Positions 1 to 6,087 of a stretch of 7,196 bases of DNA are shown here, piece by piece. Below the pieces are notes generated by a model, which was not told the DNA's origin, ran no database searches, and was given only the letters and a program-made list of their open reading frames with translations. Every line of letters begins with the position of its first letter. Positions within the stretch are counted from its first letter, which is position 1. This DNA comes from Methylococcaceae bacterium (GTDB taxonomy: Bacteria; Pseudomonadota; Gammaproteobacteria; Methylococcales; Methylomonadaceae). The position numbers were made by a program, and so were the translations under genes. The DNA is taken from positions 1-7,196 of the forward strand of contig JABFST010000281.1 in the NCBI GenBank assembly GCA_013140465.1. The letters run 5' to 3'.

Positions 1-30
1 GTGTAGTAGTAGAATGAATGTCGGTGAATG

Positions 31-58
31 TTACCAAAATAACCAACGCTTGTAATAT
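31..58 (+). promoter_or_regulatory. possible weak promoter upstream of glgC
   Basis: A TTACCA hexamer at 31-36 and a TAATAT hexamer at 53-58 each match 4 of 6 bases of the sigma-70 -35 and -10 consensus, with a 16-base spacer. They lie just before the glgC ribosome binding site. The match is weak and the window begins only 81 bases before glgC. The gene may instead be read from an upstream glycogen gene that is not visible here. Confidence 0.22.
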
Positions 59-81
59 CTATATCAACATGGAGATGAAAA

Positions 82-1359
82 ATGGCATCAAGCAATCAAA
101 AGCATGACCATAATGTCGGTCACTTAACCCGTAATACCATTGCATTAATATTAGCGGGCGGCCGAGGCTCTCGATTGATGAACATGACCGATTGGCGCGC
201 AAAACCGGCGGTGCCGTTTGGCGGTAAATTTCGCATAATTGACTTTCCCTTATCCAATTGCGTCAATTCCGGCATCCGCAAAATCGGCATCCTGACCCAA
301 TACAAAGCCGACTCCTTAATCCGCCACATCCAACAAGGCTGGGGCTTTTTGCGTGGTGAATTTGGTGAATACGTTGACCTGATGCCCGCGCAACAACGCC
401 ACAGCGAAGACTCGTGGTACAAAGGCACTGCCGATGCAGTGTTCCAAAACATCGACATCTTGCGCAGCCGCAAACCCGAACATATCTTAATTTTGGCGGG
501 CGACCACATCTATAAAATGGATTATGGCGCGATGCTTGCCGACCACGTTGAAAAAAATGCCGATTTGACCATCGGTTGTTTGGAAGTGTCACTTGAAGAA
601 GCCACCGCTTTTGGCGTGATGGACGTCGATGACAACCGCCGCGTCAGGGCGTTTGTGGAAAAACCCGAACATCCCCCGCTGATGCCAGGCAGGACAGACA
701 CCGCTCTCGCGTCTATGGGCATTTATATTTTTAATGCCGACTTTTTGTTTGAACAATTGCTAAAAGATGCCGACACCAAAGGCTCCAGCAACGATTTTGG
801 CAAAGACATCATACCGTCGGTCATCGACAAATACATCGTCAATGCCTATCCGTTTTTGGATTTGCAAAGTGGCGAACAAAGCTACTGGCGCGATGTCGGG
901 ACTATCGATGCCTATTGGGCCGCCAACATGGAACTGATCGGCGTGAATCCTGGCCTGAATTTATATGACAACACCTGGCCTATCTGGACTAACCAAGAAC
1001 AAACCCCACCCGCAAAATTTGTTTTTGACGACGAAGACCGCCGTGGTTTGGCGGTGGATTCTATGGTGTCCGGCGGTTGTGTCATCTCGGGTGCGGCGGT
1101 CAAGCATTCTTTGGTGTTCTCCAATGTGCGCGTCAATTCCTACTCGACCGTGCAAGATTCTATCGTCTTGCCACAGGCCAATATCGGCCGCCATTGCCGC
1201 ATTACCAAAGCCATTATTGAAAAAGGCTGCGAGATACCCGAAGGCACGATCATTGGCGAAAACCGCGCCGATGATGAAAAACGCTTTCATGTCAGCGCGG
1301 GTGGGGTCGTGTTGGTCACACCCGATATGCTGGGTCAAAAGCTGCATTATGTCCGTTAA
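82..1359 (+). CDS. glgC: glucose-1-phosphate adenylyltransferase (ADP-glucose pyrophosphorylase)
   Basis: This enzyme converts glucose-1-phosphate and ATP to ADP-glucose and pyrophosphate, the committed and usually allosterically controlled step of bacterial glycogen synthesis in the cytoplasm. The 425 residues are close to the ~430 of the E. coli enzyme and co-linear with it. The N-terminal nucleotidyltransferase domain (about 18-290) carries the ATP-binding loop AGGRGSRL (25-32), the RAKPAV block with Lys41 at the activator-site position, [10 protein letters not shown] with catalytic Asp141, and FVEKP with Lys194 at the glucose-1-phosphate site. [11 protein letters not shown] and [12 protein letters not shown] follow. 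The C-terminal part (about 300-425) has the repeating I/V-x-x-x pattern of a left-handed beta-helix, including VSGGCVISG and the IPEG/IGEN segment. The ATG at 82 is chosen because GGAG at 71-74 lies 7 bases ahead, and the N-terminus is about the same length as in E. coli GlgC. No truncation or missing key residue is seen. A 207-base gap separates it from the GH57 gene. Confidence 0.97.
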   Translation: MASSNQKHDHNVGHLTRNTIALILAGGRGSRLMNMTDWRAKPAVPFGGKFRIIDFPLSNCVNSGIRKIGILTQYKADSLIRHIQQGWGFLRGEFGEYVDLMPAQQRHSEDSWYKGTADAVFQNIDILRSRKPEHILILAGDHIYKMDYGAMLADHVEKNADLTIGCLEVSLEEATAFGVMDVDDNRRVRAFVEKPEHPPLMPGRTDTALASMGIYIFNADFLFEQLLKDADTKGSSNDFGKDIIPSVIDKYIVNAYPFLDLQSGEQSYWRDVGTIDAYWAANMELIGVNPGLNLYDNTWPIWTNQEQTPPAKFVFDDEDRRGLAVDSMVSGGCVISGAAVKHSLVFSNVRVNSYSTVQDSIVLPQANIGRHCRITKAIIEKGCEIPEGTIIGENRADDEKRFHVSAGGVVLVTPDMLGQKLHYVR

Positions 1360-1390
1360 TTTGTAAGTCTTTAAGCACGTCCGTCTAATC

Positions 1391-1477
1391 CTACGCTACA
1401 CGCGTAGCCCTCTTGCTAACTTCTTAGGCACACTAAGAAGTTAGCTTTTGTGGCCCCAAAGCCACCTCTTTTGTTTT
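1391..1477 (+). terminator. three-hairpin termination/attenuation region after glgC
   Basis: Three perfect hairpins follow one another. (1) CTACGC/GCGTAG, 1391-1396 with 1402-1407, loop 5. (2) A 13-bp stem GCTAACTTCTTAG with its complement, 1415-1427 with 1433-1445, loop GCACA, followed by only four T. (3) GTGGC/GCCAC, 1450-1454 with 1461-1465, loop CCCAAA, followed by the T-rich run CTCTTTTGTTTT (1466-1477). The second and third resemble rho-independent terminators for transcription leaving glgC, though neither has an ideal T tract. They could also attenuate read-through into the GH57-malQ pair. The rest of the 1360-1566 gap holds no gene. A T-rich stretch runs from 1466 to about 1515, and no convincing promoter is visible. 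Confidence 0.5.
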
Positions 1478-1566
1478 GGGTTTGCCTGTTTCTTCCCTAG
1501 TTGTTTTTGTGTTTCTGCGTGCCTGAATTTTCATGCGCATACTGTTAACCTGCCGAGAATATAACC

Positions 1567-3258
1567 ATGTCAGACAAAAATAAATTGCAAGTGGTCGTGT
1601 GTTGGCACATGCACCAGCCAGAATATCGGGATTTACAAACCGGCGAATTTATCTTGCCGTGGACTTACCTGCATGTCATCAAAGACTATGTGGACATGGC
1701 GGCACACCTAGAAGCCGTACCCGAAGCCAAAGCCGTAGTCAATTTTGCGCCGATATTGCTGGAACAAATAGAAGAATACGCCAACCAAGTGCAAGGCTTT
1801 CTACGCAATGGCAGCGCGATAAAAGATGCCTTGCTTGCCGCCTTAGCCGCGCCGACCGTGCCGGAAAGCCCCGAGGATCAGCTAAAACTGGTTAAAGATT
1901 GCCTAAAGGCCAACCGCGAACGCCAGGTGAACCGCTATCCGGCGTTTCAGAAATTGGTGGAAATGACTGAATGGCTAGAGCGGCATTACGGAGCCTTAGC
2001 CTACGTTAACCCCCAGTTTATCCAAGACATTTTGGTTTGGTATCACTTGGCGTGGATGGGCGAGTCGGTCAAATTAAGCGATAGCCGCATCCAATTCTTG
2101 ATTGCCAAAGGCGGCACCTACACGCAACGCGATCGCTTGGAACTAGTGCAAATTATTGGCGAATTGCTGGAAAACGTTTTGCAACGCTATAAAGTGCTGG
2201 CCCAAAAAGGCCAGATTGAACTCTCAGTCACACCTTACGCGCATCCGATTATGCCGTTGTTGCTGGATCTAAACAGCACCCATGAAGCGATGCCCGACGC
2301 GCCGATGCCCGAATTGGCAAACTATCCGGGCGGCGAAGCACGGGTACGCTGGCATATCGAACAAGGCATCCAAACCTTTAAGCGGTTTTTTGGCGTTACG
2401 CCCAAAGGGTGTTGGCCTTCCGAAGGCAGCGTCAGCGAGAAAACCCTGGAAATACTGGGTGACTATGGTTTTACCTGGGCGGCAAGCGGCGGTTCGGTGT
2501 TGTCCAACAGCCTAAACCTACCCGAAAACGACGGCATAACAGGCATCCATCACCCCTACCAATTATCCGGCACCAAGACCGCATGTTTTTTTCGTGATGA
2601 TGGCTTGTCAGACTTAATCGGCTTTGAATACTCCAAATGGCATTCGGATGATGCCGTGGCCGATTTGCTACACCACTTAGACAACATCGCCGCCCACGAA
2701 CCTAGCCAAAAAGTCGTGTCGATTATTATGGACGGTGAAAATGCCTGGGAGTATTTTCCCGATAATGGCTATCATTTTTTAAGGGCATTCTATAGCCAAT
2801 TAGCCGCCCATCCTGCCATCGATTTGACCACTTTTTCTGCGTGTTTAAAAACTAAGAATATCGTAAAACCCTTATCAAGACTGGTGGCGGGCAGTTGGGT
2901 GTATGGCAGTTTTTCAACCTGGATAGGCTCGGTTGATAAGAATCGTGGCTGGGATATGCTGGGTGAAGTAAAATACGCATTCGATAAAGCCCTTTCAGAC
3001 AAACGCTTGACCGACAGGCAAATCCAGCTAGCCAACCTGCAATTGGCAGTGTGCGAAGGCTCCGATTGGTTTTGGTGGTTTGGCGACTATAATCCAGGTG
3101 TCGCCGTCAGCAGTTTTGAAAAACAATTCCGGCTAAATTTAGCCAACTTATATCGATTATTAGGCGAAGAGCCTCCAGCATATCTGGCATTGTCATTCAC
3201 CCAAGGATCAGGCGATCCGGCAATGGGTGGTGCCATGCGACCCGGCGTAGAACATTAA
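1567..3258 (+). CDS. glycoside hydrolase family 57 protein (alpha-amylase/amylopullulanase-like)
   Basis: This is a predicted cytoplasmic retaining enzyme acting on alpha-1,4-glucans such as glycogen or maltodextrins. The five conserved regions of GH57 are recognisable in 563 residues: region 1 HMHQPEYRD (14-22); region 2 GQIEL (215-219), continuing into SVTPYAHP; region 3 CWPSEGSVS (282-290) with Glu286 at the nucleophile position; region 4 MDGENAWEYFPDNG with Asp389 as the likely acid/base; region 5 EGSDWFWWFGD (497-507). No signal peptide or transmembrane segment is seen, which fits an intracellular substrate. The ATG at 1567 follows a GAGAA ribosome binding site (1555-1559) at 7 bases, and the family's first beta strand (QVVVCWHMHQPE) starts at once. 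It ends 18 bases before malQ, so the two are probably co-transcribed. GH57 also includes 4-alpha-glucanotransferases and branching enzymes. Overall architecture favours the amylase/amylopullulanase-like group, but exact specificity cannot be read from sequence. Confidence 0.9.
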   Translation: MSDKNKLQVVVCWHMHQPEYRDLQTGEFILPWTYLHVIKDYVDMAAHLEAVPEAKAVVNFAPILLEQIEEYANQVQGFLRNGSAIKDALLAALAAPTVPESPEDQLKLVKDCLKANRERQVNRYPAFQKLVEMTEWLERHYGALAYVNPQFIQDILVWYHLAWMGESVKLSDSRIQFLIAKGGTYTQRDRLELVQIIGELLENVLQRYKVLAQKGQIELSVTPYAHPIMPLLLDLNSTHEAMPDAPMPELANYPGGEARVRWHIEQGIQTFKRFFGVTPKGCWPSEGSVSEKTLEILGDYGFTWAASGGSVLSNSLNLPENDGITGIHHPYQLSGTKTACFFRDDGLSDLIGFEYSKWHSDDAVADLLHHLDNIAAHEPSQKVVSIIMDGENAWEYFPDNGYHFLRAFYSQLAAHPAIDLTTFSACLKTKNIVKPLSRLVAGSWVYGSFSTWIGSVDKNRGWDMLGEVKYAFDKALSDKRLTDRQIQLANLQLAVCEGSDWFWWFGDYNPGVAVSSFEKQFRLNLANLYRLLGEEPPAYLALSFTQGSGDPAMGGAMRPGVEH

Positions 3259-3276
3259 ACCTAGAGACACACACGC

Positions 3277-4752
3277 GTGAACAACCTTTTAAATAAACGC
3301 CGCGCAGGCGTTCTGCGGCATATTACCTCTTTACCTGGCCACCACAAACAAGGTGACTTAGGCCAAAACGCCTATCATTTTGTCAATTTTTTACACGATT
3401 CGGGTGTCACCGTCTGGCAAACACTGCCCTTAGGCATGACCCATGCCGACGGTTCGCCTTACCAATGCTTATCCGCCCATGCCGGCAACCCCGCATTAAT
3501 TGATATTGACGGCCTAGAAAAACTCGGCTGGCTCAATGTGTCCGAAAACTGCGAAGAATGCGAAGGCACGCCCGCTTTTAACAAAAGCTGCTTAATCGCC
3601 AAAGCCTACAAAGGTTTTCTGGAAGTTGCCAGCACCAAAGACAAAAACGACTTTACCCAATTTTGCCGCCAAAAAGCCTATTGGTTAGATGATTTTGCCT
3701 TGTTTATCGCCATGCGCAACGTTTTTAACCAACAAAGCTGGAACCAATGGCCCAAAGCTTTCAAAGAACGCGAAGCCACAGCCTTGGCAGAAGCCCGCGA
3801 AAGGCTGGCCTTGACTATTGCCGAAATTAAGTTTGAACAATATGTGTTTTTCCGGCAATGGATGGCGTTAAAAACCTATGCCAACGAACGCGGCGTATTA
3901 TTGTTTGGCGACATCCCCATTTTTGTGTCGTATGACAGTGCCGACGTGTGGGCCAACCGCAGCGTATTTAAACTCGATAAAACAGGCGAAATGTCCGTGG
4001 TGGCGGGCGTACCGCCGGATTATTTTTCCGCGACCGGACAGCGTTGGGGCAATCCCCACTACGACTGGCAGTATCTGGAAAAAACCCAGTTCGCTTGGTG
4101 GGTAGAACGCATGGACACCCAACTGGAACAGTTTGACATCTTGCGCATCGACCATTTCCGTGGCTTAGAAGCCGCTTGGGAAATTCCCGCCAGCGAACCC
4201 ACCGCCCAGCACGGACAATGGGTAAAAGCCCCCGGACACGCCTTGTTGACAGCCATTAAAGCTAAATTGGGCGCTATCCCCTTAGTCGCTGAAGACTTAG
4301 GCATCATCACCGACGAAGTCGAAGCCCTGCGCGATGAATTTGCCTTGCCCGGCATGAAAATATTGCAGTTTGCTTTTGGCAGCGGCCCCGACAACCCCTA
4401 TTTGCCCGACCATTACGAAAGGAATTGCGTTGTTTATACAGGCACACACGACAACGACACCACCGTCGGCTGGACACAAACCATCAACAGCCACGATCGT
4501 AACCACGCCCTCGATTACTTGGGCAACCCCTCCATCTCGCTGCACTGCGCCTTAATCCAAGCGGCCTTAGGCTCAGTCGCCAATTTGGCGATTATCCCTA
4601 TGCAAGACATCTTGGAACTGGGCTCAGAAGCCCGCATGAACACGCCCGGCACCACCGTCGGCAATTGGAAATGGCGTTTCCAATGGTCACAGTTGTCACA
4701 TGAACGCGCAACCCGCTTTGCCTATTTAGTGTCCTTGTTTAACCGCACTTAG
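3277..4752 (+). CDS. malQ: 4-alpha-glucanotransferase (amylomaltase, GH77)
   Basis: This enzyme transfers alpha-1,4-glucan segments between maltodextrins, releasing glucose and longer chains. It works with glycogen-degrading enzymes in the cytoplasm. The 491 residues match the short (~500 aa) Thermus-type amylomaltases. The N-terminus RRAGVLRHITSLPG (8-21) is the classical family opening. GDIPIFVSYDSADVW and PPDYFSATGQRWGNPHYDW follow. The catalytic set is complete: Asp292 in RIDHFRG (nucleophile), Glu339 in VAEDLG (acid/base) and Asp392 in GTHDNDTTVGW (transition-state stabiliser), nearly the same numbering as in the Thermus enzyme. The start is GTG at 3277, with a weak GAG-containing ribosome binding site at 3262-3267. 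No ATG lies upstream of the conserved N-terminal motif, so GTG is the best choice. The 18-base gap from the GH57 stop suggests one mRNA and perhaps translational coupling. No clear T-tract terminator follows; repeat A1 begins 8 bases after the stop. Confidence 0.96.
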   Translation: MNNLLNKRRAGVLRHITSLPGHHKQGDLGQNAYHFVNFLHDSGVTVWQTLPLGMTHADGSPYQCLSAHAGNPALIDIDGLEKLGWLNVSENCEECEGTPAFNKSCLIAKAYKGFLEVASTKDKNDFTQFCRQKAYWLDDFALFIAMRNVFNQQSWNQWPKAFKEREATALAEARERLALTIAEIKFEQYVFFRQWMALKTYANERGVLLFGDIPIFVSYDSADVWANRSVFKLDKTGEMSVVAGVPPDYFSATGQRWGNPHYDWQYLEKTQFAWWVERMDTQLEQFDILRIDHFRGLEAAWEIPASEPTAQHGQWVKAPGHALLTAIKAKLGAIPLVAEDLGIITDEVEALRDEFALPGMKILQFAFGSGPDNPYLPDHYERNCVVYTGTHDNDTTVGWTQTINSHDRNHALDYLGNPSISLHCALIQAALGSVANLAIIPMQDILELGSEARMNTPGTTVGNWKWRFQWSQLSHERATRFAYLVSLFNRT

Positions 4753-4760
4753 TCCGGCCC

Positions 4761-4795
4761 GGAGTGCAATGGCTTTAGACCTTGCCGTGTCAGCC
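4761..4795 (+). repeat. repeat A, copy 1 (partial, diverged)
   Basis: This is a shortened copy of the ~40-base unit GGAGTGCAACGGCTTTAGAC followed by GTTGCCG and a (T/C)CAGC/GGCATC end. It shares GGAGTGCAA, GGCTTTAGAC and TTGCCGTGTCAGC with copy 4. Its hairpin is damaged: GCAA (4766-4769) still pairs with TTGC (4782-4785), but the next pair is mismatched. It runs straight into the left arm of cloverleaf repeat B1. Confidence 0.75.
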
Positions 4796-5034
4796 TTGTA
4801 GGCCGGAATAAGGCTGTTTGAACGCCAGTGAAAACAGCCGTTTCCGGCACACCGCGCCCACGATTTGCCGGAAACACCACTTTTCGCGTAAACATTCAGT
4901 CCCCCTCCTTAAAAAGGAGGGGTTAGGGGAGGTTTTATTTAATAACCCCCCTCAAATTCCCCCTTTTCAAGGGGGGAGGTGAATAAGTACCTTTTCGCTT
5001 ACGCTCAAAGCGGCTTATTCCGGCCTACAAGGCT
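4792..5034 (+). repeat. cloverleaf repeat B, copy 1, interrupted by an insertion
   Basis: The outer arms form a perfect 21-bp inverted repeat, 4792-4812 with 5014-5034, containing TGTAGGCCGGAATAAG and its complement. Inside are hairpin 1 (GGCTGTTT 4812-4819 with AAACAGCC 4832-4839), hairpin 2 (GTTTCCGGC 4840-4848 with GCCGGAAAC 4867-4875), and hairpin 3 (CCACTTT 4877-4883 with AAAGCGG 5007-5013, one A-C mismatch). Hairpin 3 is split by element C (4888-4990) and its duplicated CTTTTCGC. With the 103-base insert and one 8-base duplicate removed, the 4797-5029 core shrinks from 233 to 122 bases. Copy 2 on the other side of the Uma2 gene, in opposite orientation, is 121 bases. The one-base difference lies in the hairpin 2 loop (18 versus 17). 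The family resembles REP-type intergenic palindromes; its mobilising enzyme is not known from this window. Confidence 0.85.
4888..4990. mobile_element. 103-base MITE-like insertion (element C) nested in repeat B1
   Basis: The element is bracketed by identical 8-base direct repeats CTTTTCGC (4880-4887 and 4991-4998), which look like a target-site duplication. Its ends are imperfect inverted repeats: GTAAACATTCA on the left against GTACTTATTCA read from the right (8 of 11 match), each followed by C-rich sequence. Inside are two strong hairpins: CCCCTCCTT/AAGGAGGGG (4902-4910 with 4914-4922, loop AAA) and CCCCCTT/AAGGGGG (4959-4965 with 4969-4975, loop TTC). It has no coding capacity, so it must be mobilised in trans. 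A GTAA terminus with an 8-base duplication is the pattern of IS66-family transposition. That link is an inference from end sequence and duplication length only. The internal hairpins might also act as transcription terminators downstream of malQ. Confidence 0.75.
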
Positions 5035-5035
5035 A

Positions 5036-5045
5036 GGGAACGAGA
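5036..5045 (+). repeat. motif D, left copy (GGGAACGAGA)
   Basis: Ten bases whose exact reverse complement occurs at 5827-5836. It lies one base beyond the outer stem of B1, while its partner lies 8 bases before B2, so it behaves as part of the same inverted flank around the Uma2 gene. Confidence 0.55.
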
Positions 5046-5050
5046 CAGTA

Positions 5051-5088
5051 GGAGTGCAACGGCTTTAAACGTTGCAGCCTCGGCATCA
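5051..5088 (+). repeat. repeat A, copy 2
   Basis: Same unit as copies 1, 3 and 4, in the same orientation. It has a perfect 6-bp hairpin GCAACG (5056-5061) with CGTTGC (5070-5075), loop GCTTTAAA, and a CGGCATCA end. It lies 44 bases before the Uma2 start. The remaining bases between it and the gene hold no recognisable signal other than the ribosome binding site. Confidence 0.8.
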
Positions 5089-5120
5089 GCAATCGCCACT
5101 GCGGCCTAGTGCCTGTATTC

Positions 5121-5124
5121 GGAG
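5121..5124 (+). promoter_or_regulatory. ribosome binding site deciding the Uma2 start
   Basis: GGAG lies 8 bases before the ATG at 5133. This supports that ATG over the in-frame GTG at 5109, which would place the GGAG inside the coding sequence and add only eight residues outside the conserved domain. Confidence 0.65.
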
Positions 5125-5132
5125 TTAATGTC

Positions 5133-5741
5133 ATGACTATCACCAAAACCACCGAACTATCACAACTGGATGCAAACAACATTTACAGCTACGCCGATTA
5201 CATAACGTGGCAGATAAAAGAAACCGTTGAATTAATCAAAGGCAAGGTGATGTTGATGTCACCTGCGCCGAATGTAAAGCATCAACGCGTTTCCACCCAT
5301 TTAACCGCCACGTTGTATAATTTTTTTCGCCAGCAAAAATGCCAAGTATTCGCCGCACCGTTTGATGTACGCCTCTACGACCGAAAAAAATCCATCCTAG
5401 CCAGCCAAGATATACACACCGTCGTCCAACCTGATATAAGCGTAATTTGTAATCCCGAGTATTTAGATGACCAAGGCTGCAATGGTGCGCCCGATTGGAT
5501 TATTGAAATACTGTCTAAAGGCAACTCTAAGCGGGATCTGCAAATAAAATACCAGCTATACCAAGAAGCGGGCGTGCAAGAATATTGGCTGGTTTTTCCA
5601 GAACAAAACACCATCCATCAATTTGTCTTGGCGGATAACAAACAATATCAACTAAAAAACATGTACGCCGATGACGACCTCGCCATCCCCGCCTTATTTC
5701 CAGATTTGGCGATAGATTTGGTCGAAGTGTTTGCAACGTAA
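5133..5741 (+). CDS. Uma2 family putative endonuclease (DUF820, PD-(D/E)XK-like)
   Basis: The 202-residue protein follows the Uma2/DUF820 pattern. It has an N-terminal Y-x-x-Y/W helix region, then ELIKGKVMLMSPAPNVKHQRV (the family's E-hydrophobic-x-G-x-hydrophobic-x-MSPAP-x-x-x-H block), then the nuclease-like core. Core residues visible are Asp101 in QPDISVI, Glu125 in PDWIIEILS, and Lys139 in the DLQIKYQLYQEAGVQEYWLV segment, matching the D...E...K order of the PD-(D/E)XK fold. Biological function is unresolved for the family; nuclease activity is predicted by fold. It stands alone, surrounded by repeats A, B and D, with no operon partner. Two hand-counted 60-base lines of this gene give 38-40% GC, against 50% and 58% in two malQ lines, suggesting a different origin. 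Uma2 genes often occur in many copies per genome, which would fit spread with the flanking repeats (inference). Confidence 0.88.
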   Translation: MTITKTTELSQLDANNIYSYADYITWQIKETVELIKGKVMLMSPAPNVKHQRVSTHLTATLYNFFRQQKCQVFAAPFDVRLYDRKKSILASQDIHTVVQPDISVICNPEYLDDQGCNGAPDWIIEILSKGNSKRDLQIKYQLYQEAGVQEYWLVFPEQNTIHQFVLADNKQYQLKNMYADDDLAIPALFPDLAIDLVEVFAT

Positions 5742-5754
5742 GCGCAGCCGACTT

Positions 5755-5794
5755 GGCGTGCAACGGCTTTAGACGTTGCCGTCCCGGCATCAAA
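5755..5794 (+). repeat. repeat A, copy 3
   Basis: Direct copy of the A unit beginning 14 bases after the Uma2 stop, with hairpin GCAACG (5760-5765) and CGTTGC (5774-5779), loop GCTTTAGA, and a CCCGGCATCAAA end like copy 2. The opening is GGCGTG instead of GGAGTG. No T tract follows, so it is not an obvious terminator. Confidence 0.8.
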
Positions 5795-5807
5795 TCGCCT
5801 GTTTCTA

Positions 5808-5840
5808 GTTCCCAAACTGGAGCTTTTCTCGTTCCCAAGC
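5808..5840. repeat. motif D, right copy, with a neighbouring GTTCCCAA half-unit
   Basis: TCTCGTTCCC at 5827-5836 is the exact reverse complement of the left D motif at 5036-5045. Just upstream, AGTTCCCAAACTGGAGC repeats the GTTCCCAA core in the same orientation. The segment looks like a fragment of a GTTCCCAA...GGAGC-type intergenic repeat and adjoins cloverleaf copy B2. Confidence 0.45.
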
Positions 5841-5844
5841 AGCC

Positions 5845-5965
5845 TGTAGGCCGGAATAAGCCGCTTTAAGCGAAAGCGAAAAGCGGCGTTTCCGGCAATC
5901 GAGGGTGCGGTGTGCCGGAAACAGCCGTTTTCACTAGCGTTCAAACGGCCTTATTCCGGCCTACA
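5845..5965 (-). repeat. cloverleaf repeat B, copy 2 (intact, inverted relative to copy 1)
   Basis: A 16-bp perfect outer stem (5845-5860 with 5950-5965) encloses three hairpins with almost no unpaired bases between them: GCCGCTTT/AAAGCGGC (5860-5867 with 5880-5887), GTTTCCGGC/GCCGGAAAC (5888-5896 with 5914-5922), and GCCGTTT/AAACGGC (5924-5930 with 5943-5949). Read on the minus strand it aligns base for base with copy 1 after removal of element C, including the loops (GAACGCTAGTGA against GAACGCCAGTGA). One stem pair differs by a compensating double change: C5926-G5947 here corresponds to T4815-A4836 in copy 1. That supports selection or maintenance of the folded form. It is not a tRNA: it has no anticodon arm of normal size, no CCA end and no T-loop sequence. 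Confidence 0.88.
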
Positions 5966-5969
5966 AGTA

Positions 5970-6009
5970 GGAGTGCAACGGCTTTAGACGTTGCCGTGTC
6001 AGCATCAAA
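5970..6009 (+). repeat. repeat A, copy 4
   Basis: Full-length copy starting four bases after the right arm of B2, preceded by GTA as in copy 2. The hairpin is GCAACG (5975-5980) with CGTTGC (5989-5994), loop GCTTTAGA. It ends GTGTCAGCATCAAA, matching the GTGTCAGC of copy 1. Confidence 0.82.
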
Positions 6010-6050
6010 CCCAGCCGTAATGCAATAACCCCACACCCCCCAATTTCGGT

Positions 6051-6058
6051 TATATTAT
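6051..6058 (+). promoter_or_regulatory. possible -10 region for the CHAT gene
   Basis: TATATTAT is an AT island between repeat A4 and the CHAT start, 30 bases before the ATG. No good -35 hexamer stands 16-18 bases upstream, so this is a weak call. It is the only promoter-like sequence in the 78 bases between the repeat and the gene. Confidence 0.25.
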
Positions 6059-6087
6059 CCCCGCCAACTGCCCGCGAAGGAATAATC

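Noticed and set aside
1..30. TAGTAGTAG and repeated GAATG words at the left edge
   Set aside because: Too short and imperfect to be a meaningful repeat, and cut by the window boundary.
120..509. Minus-strand open frame within glgC, and similar antisense frames in malQ, the Uma2 gene and the CHAT gene
   Set aside because: They overlap strongly supported genes, have no recognisable domains or ribosome binding sites, and are explained as complements of real coding sequence.
1409..1470. CCTCTT direct repeat (1409-1414, 1465-1470) around the hairpins, as a possible target duplication
   Set aside because: Six bases in a T/C-rich stretch are likely by chance, and the enclosed sequence has no terminal inverted repeats.
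5109..5132. In-frame GTG start 24 bases upstream of the Uma2 ATG
   Set aside because: It has no ribosome binding site of its own, and the GGAG at 5121-5124 is correctly spaced for the ATG at 5133.
5648..5944. Minus-strand frame spanning the Uma2 3' end and repeat B2
   Set aside because: Its predicted protein is read from repeats and from the complement of Uma2. No family pattern or start signal is seen.
5845..5965. Cloverleaf fold suggesting a tRNA or tmRNA
   Set aside because: Stem lengths, loop sequences and the 16-bp closing stem do not match tRNA. There is no T-loop consensus, anticodon loop or CCA end.
4761..6009. Repeated units resembling a CRISPR array
   Set aside because: Only four A copies exist, with irregular spacing (hundreds of bases), other repeats or a gene between them, and no cas gene. 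They are dispersed intergenic repeats.
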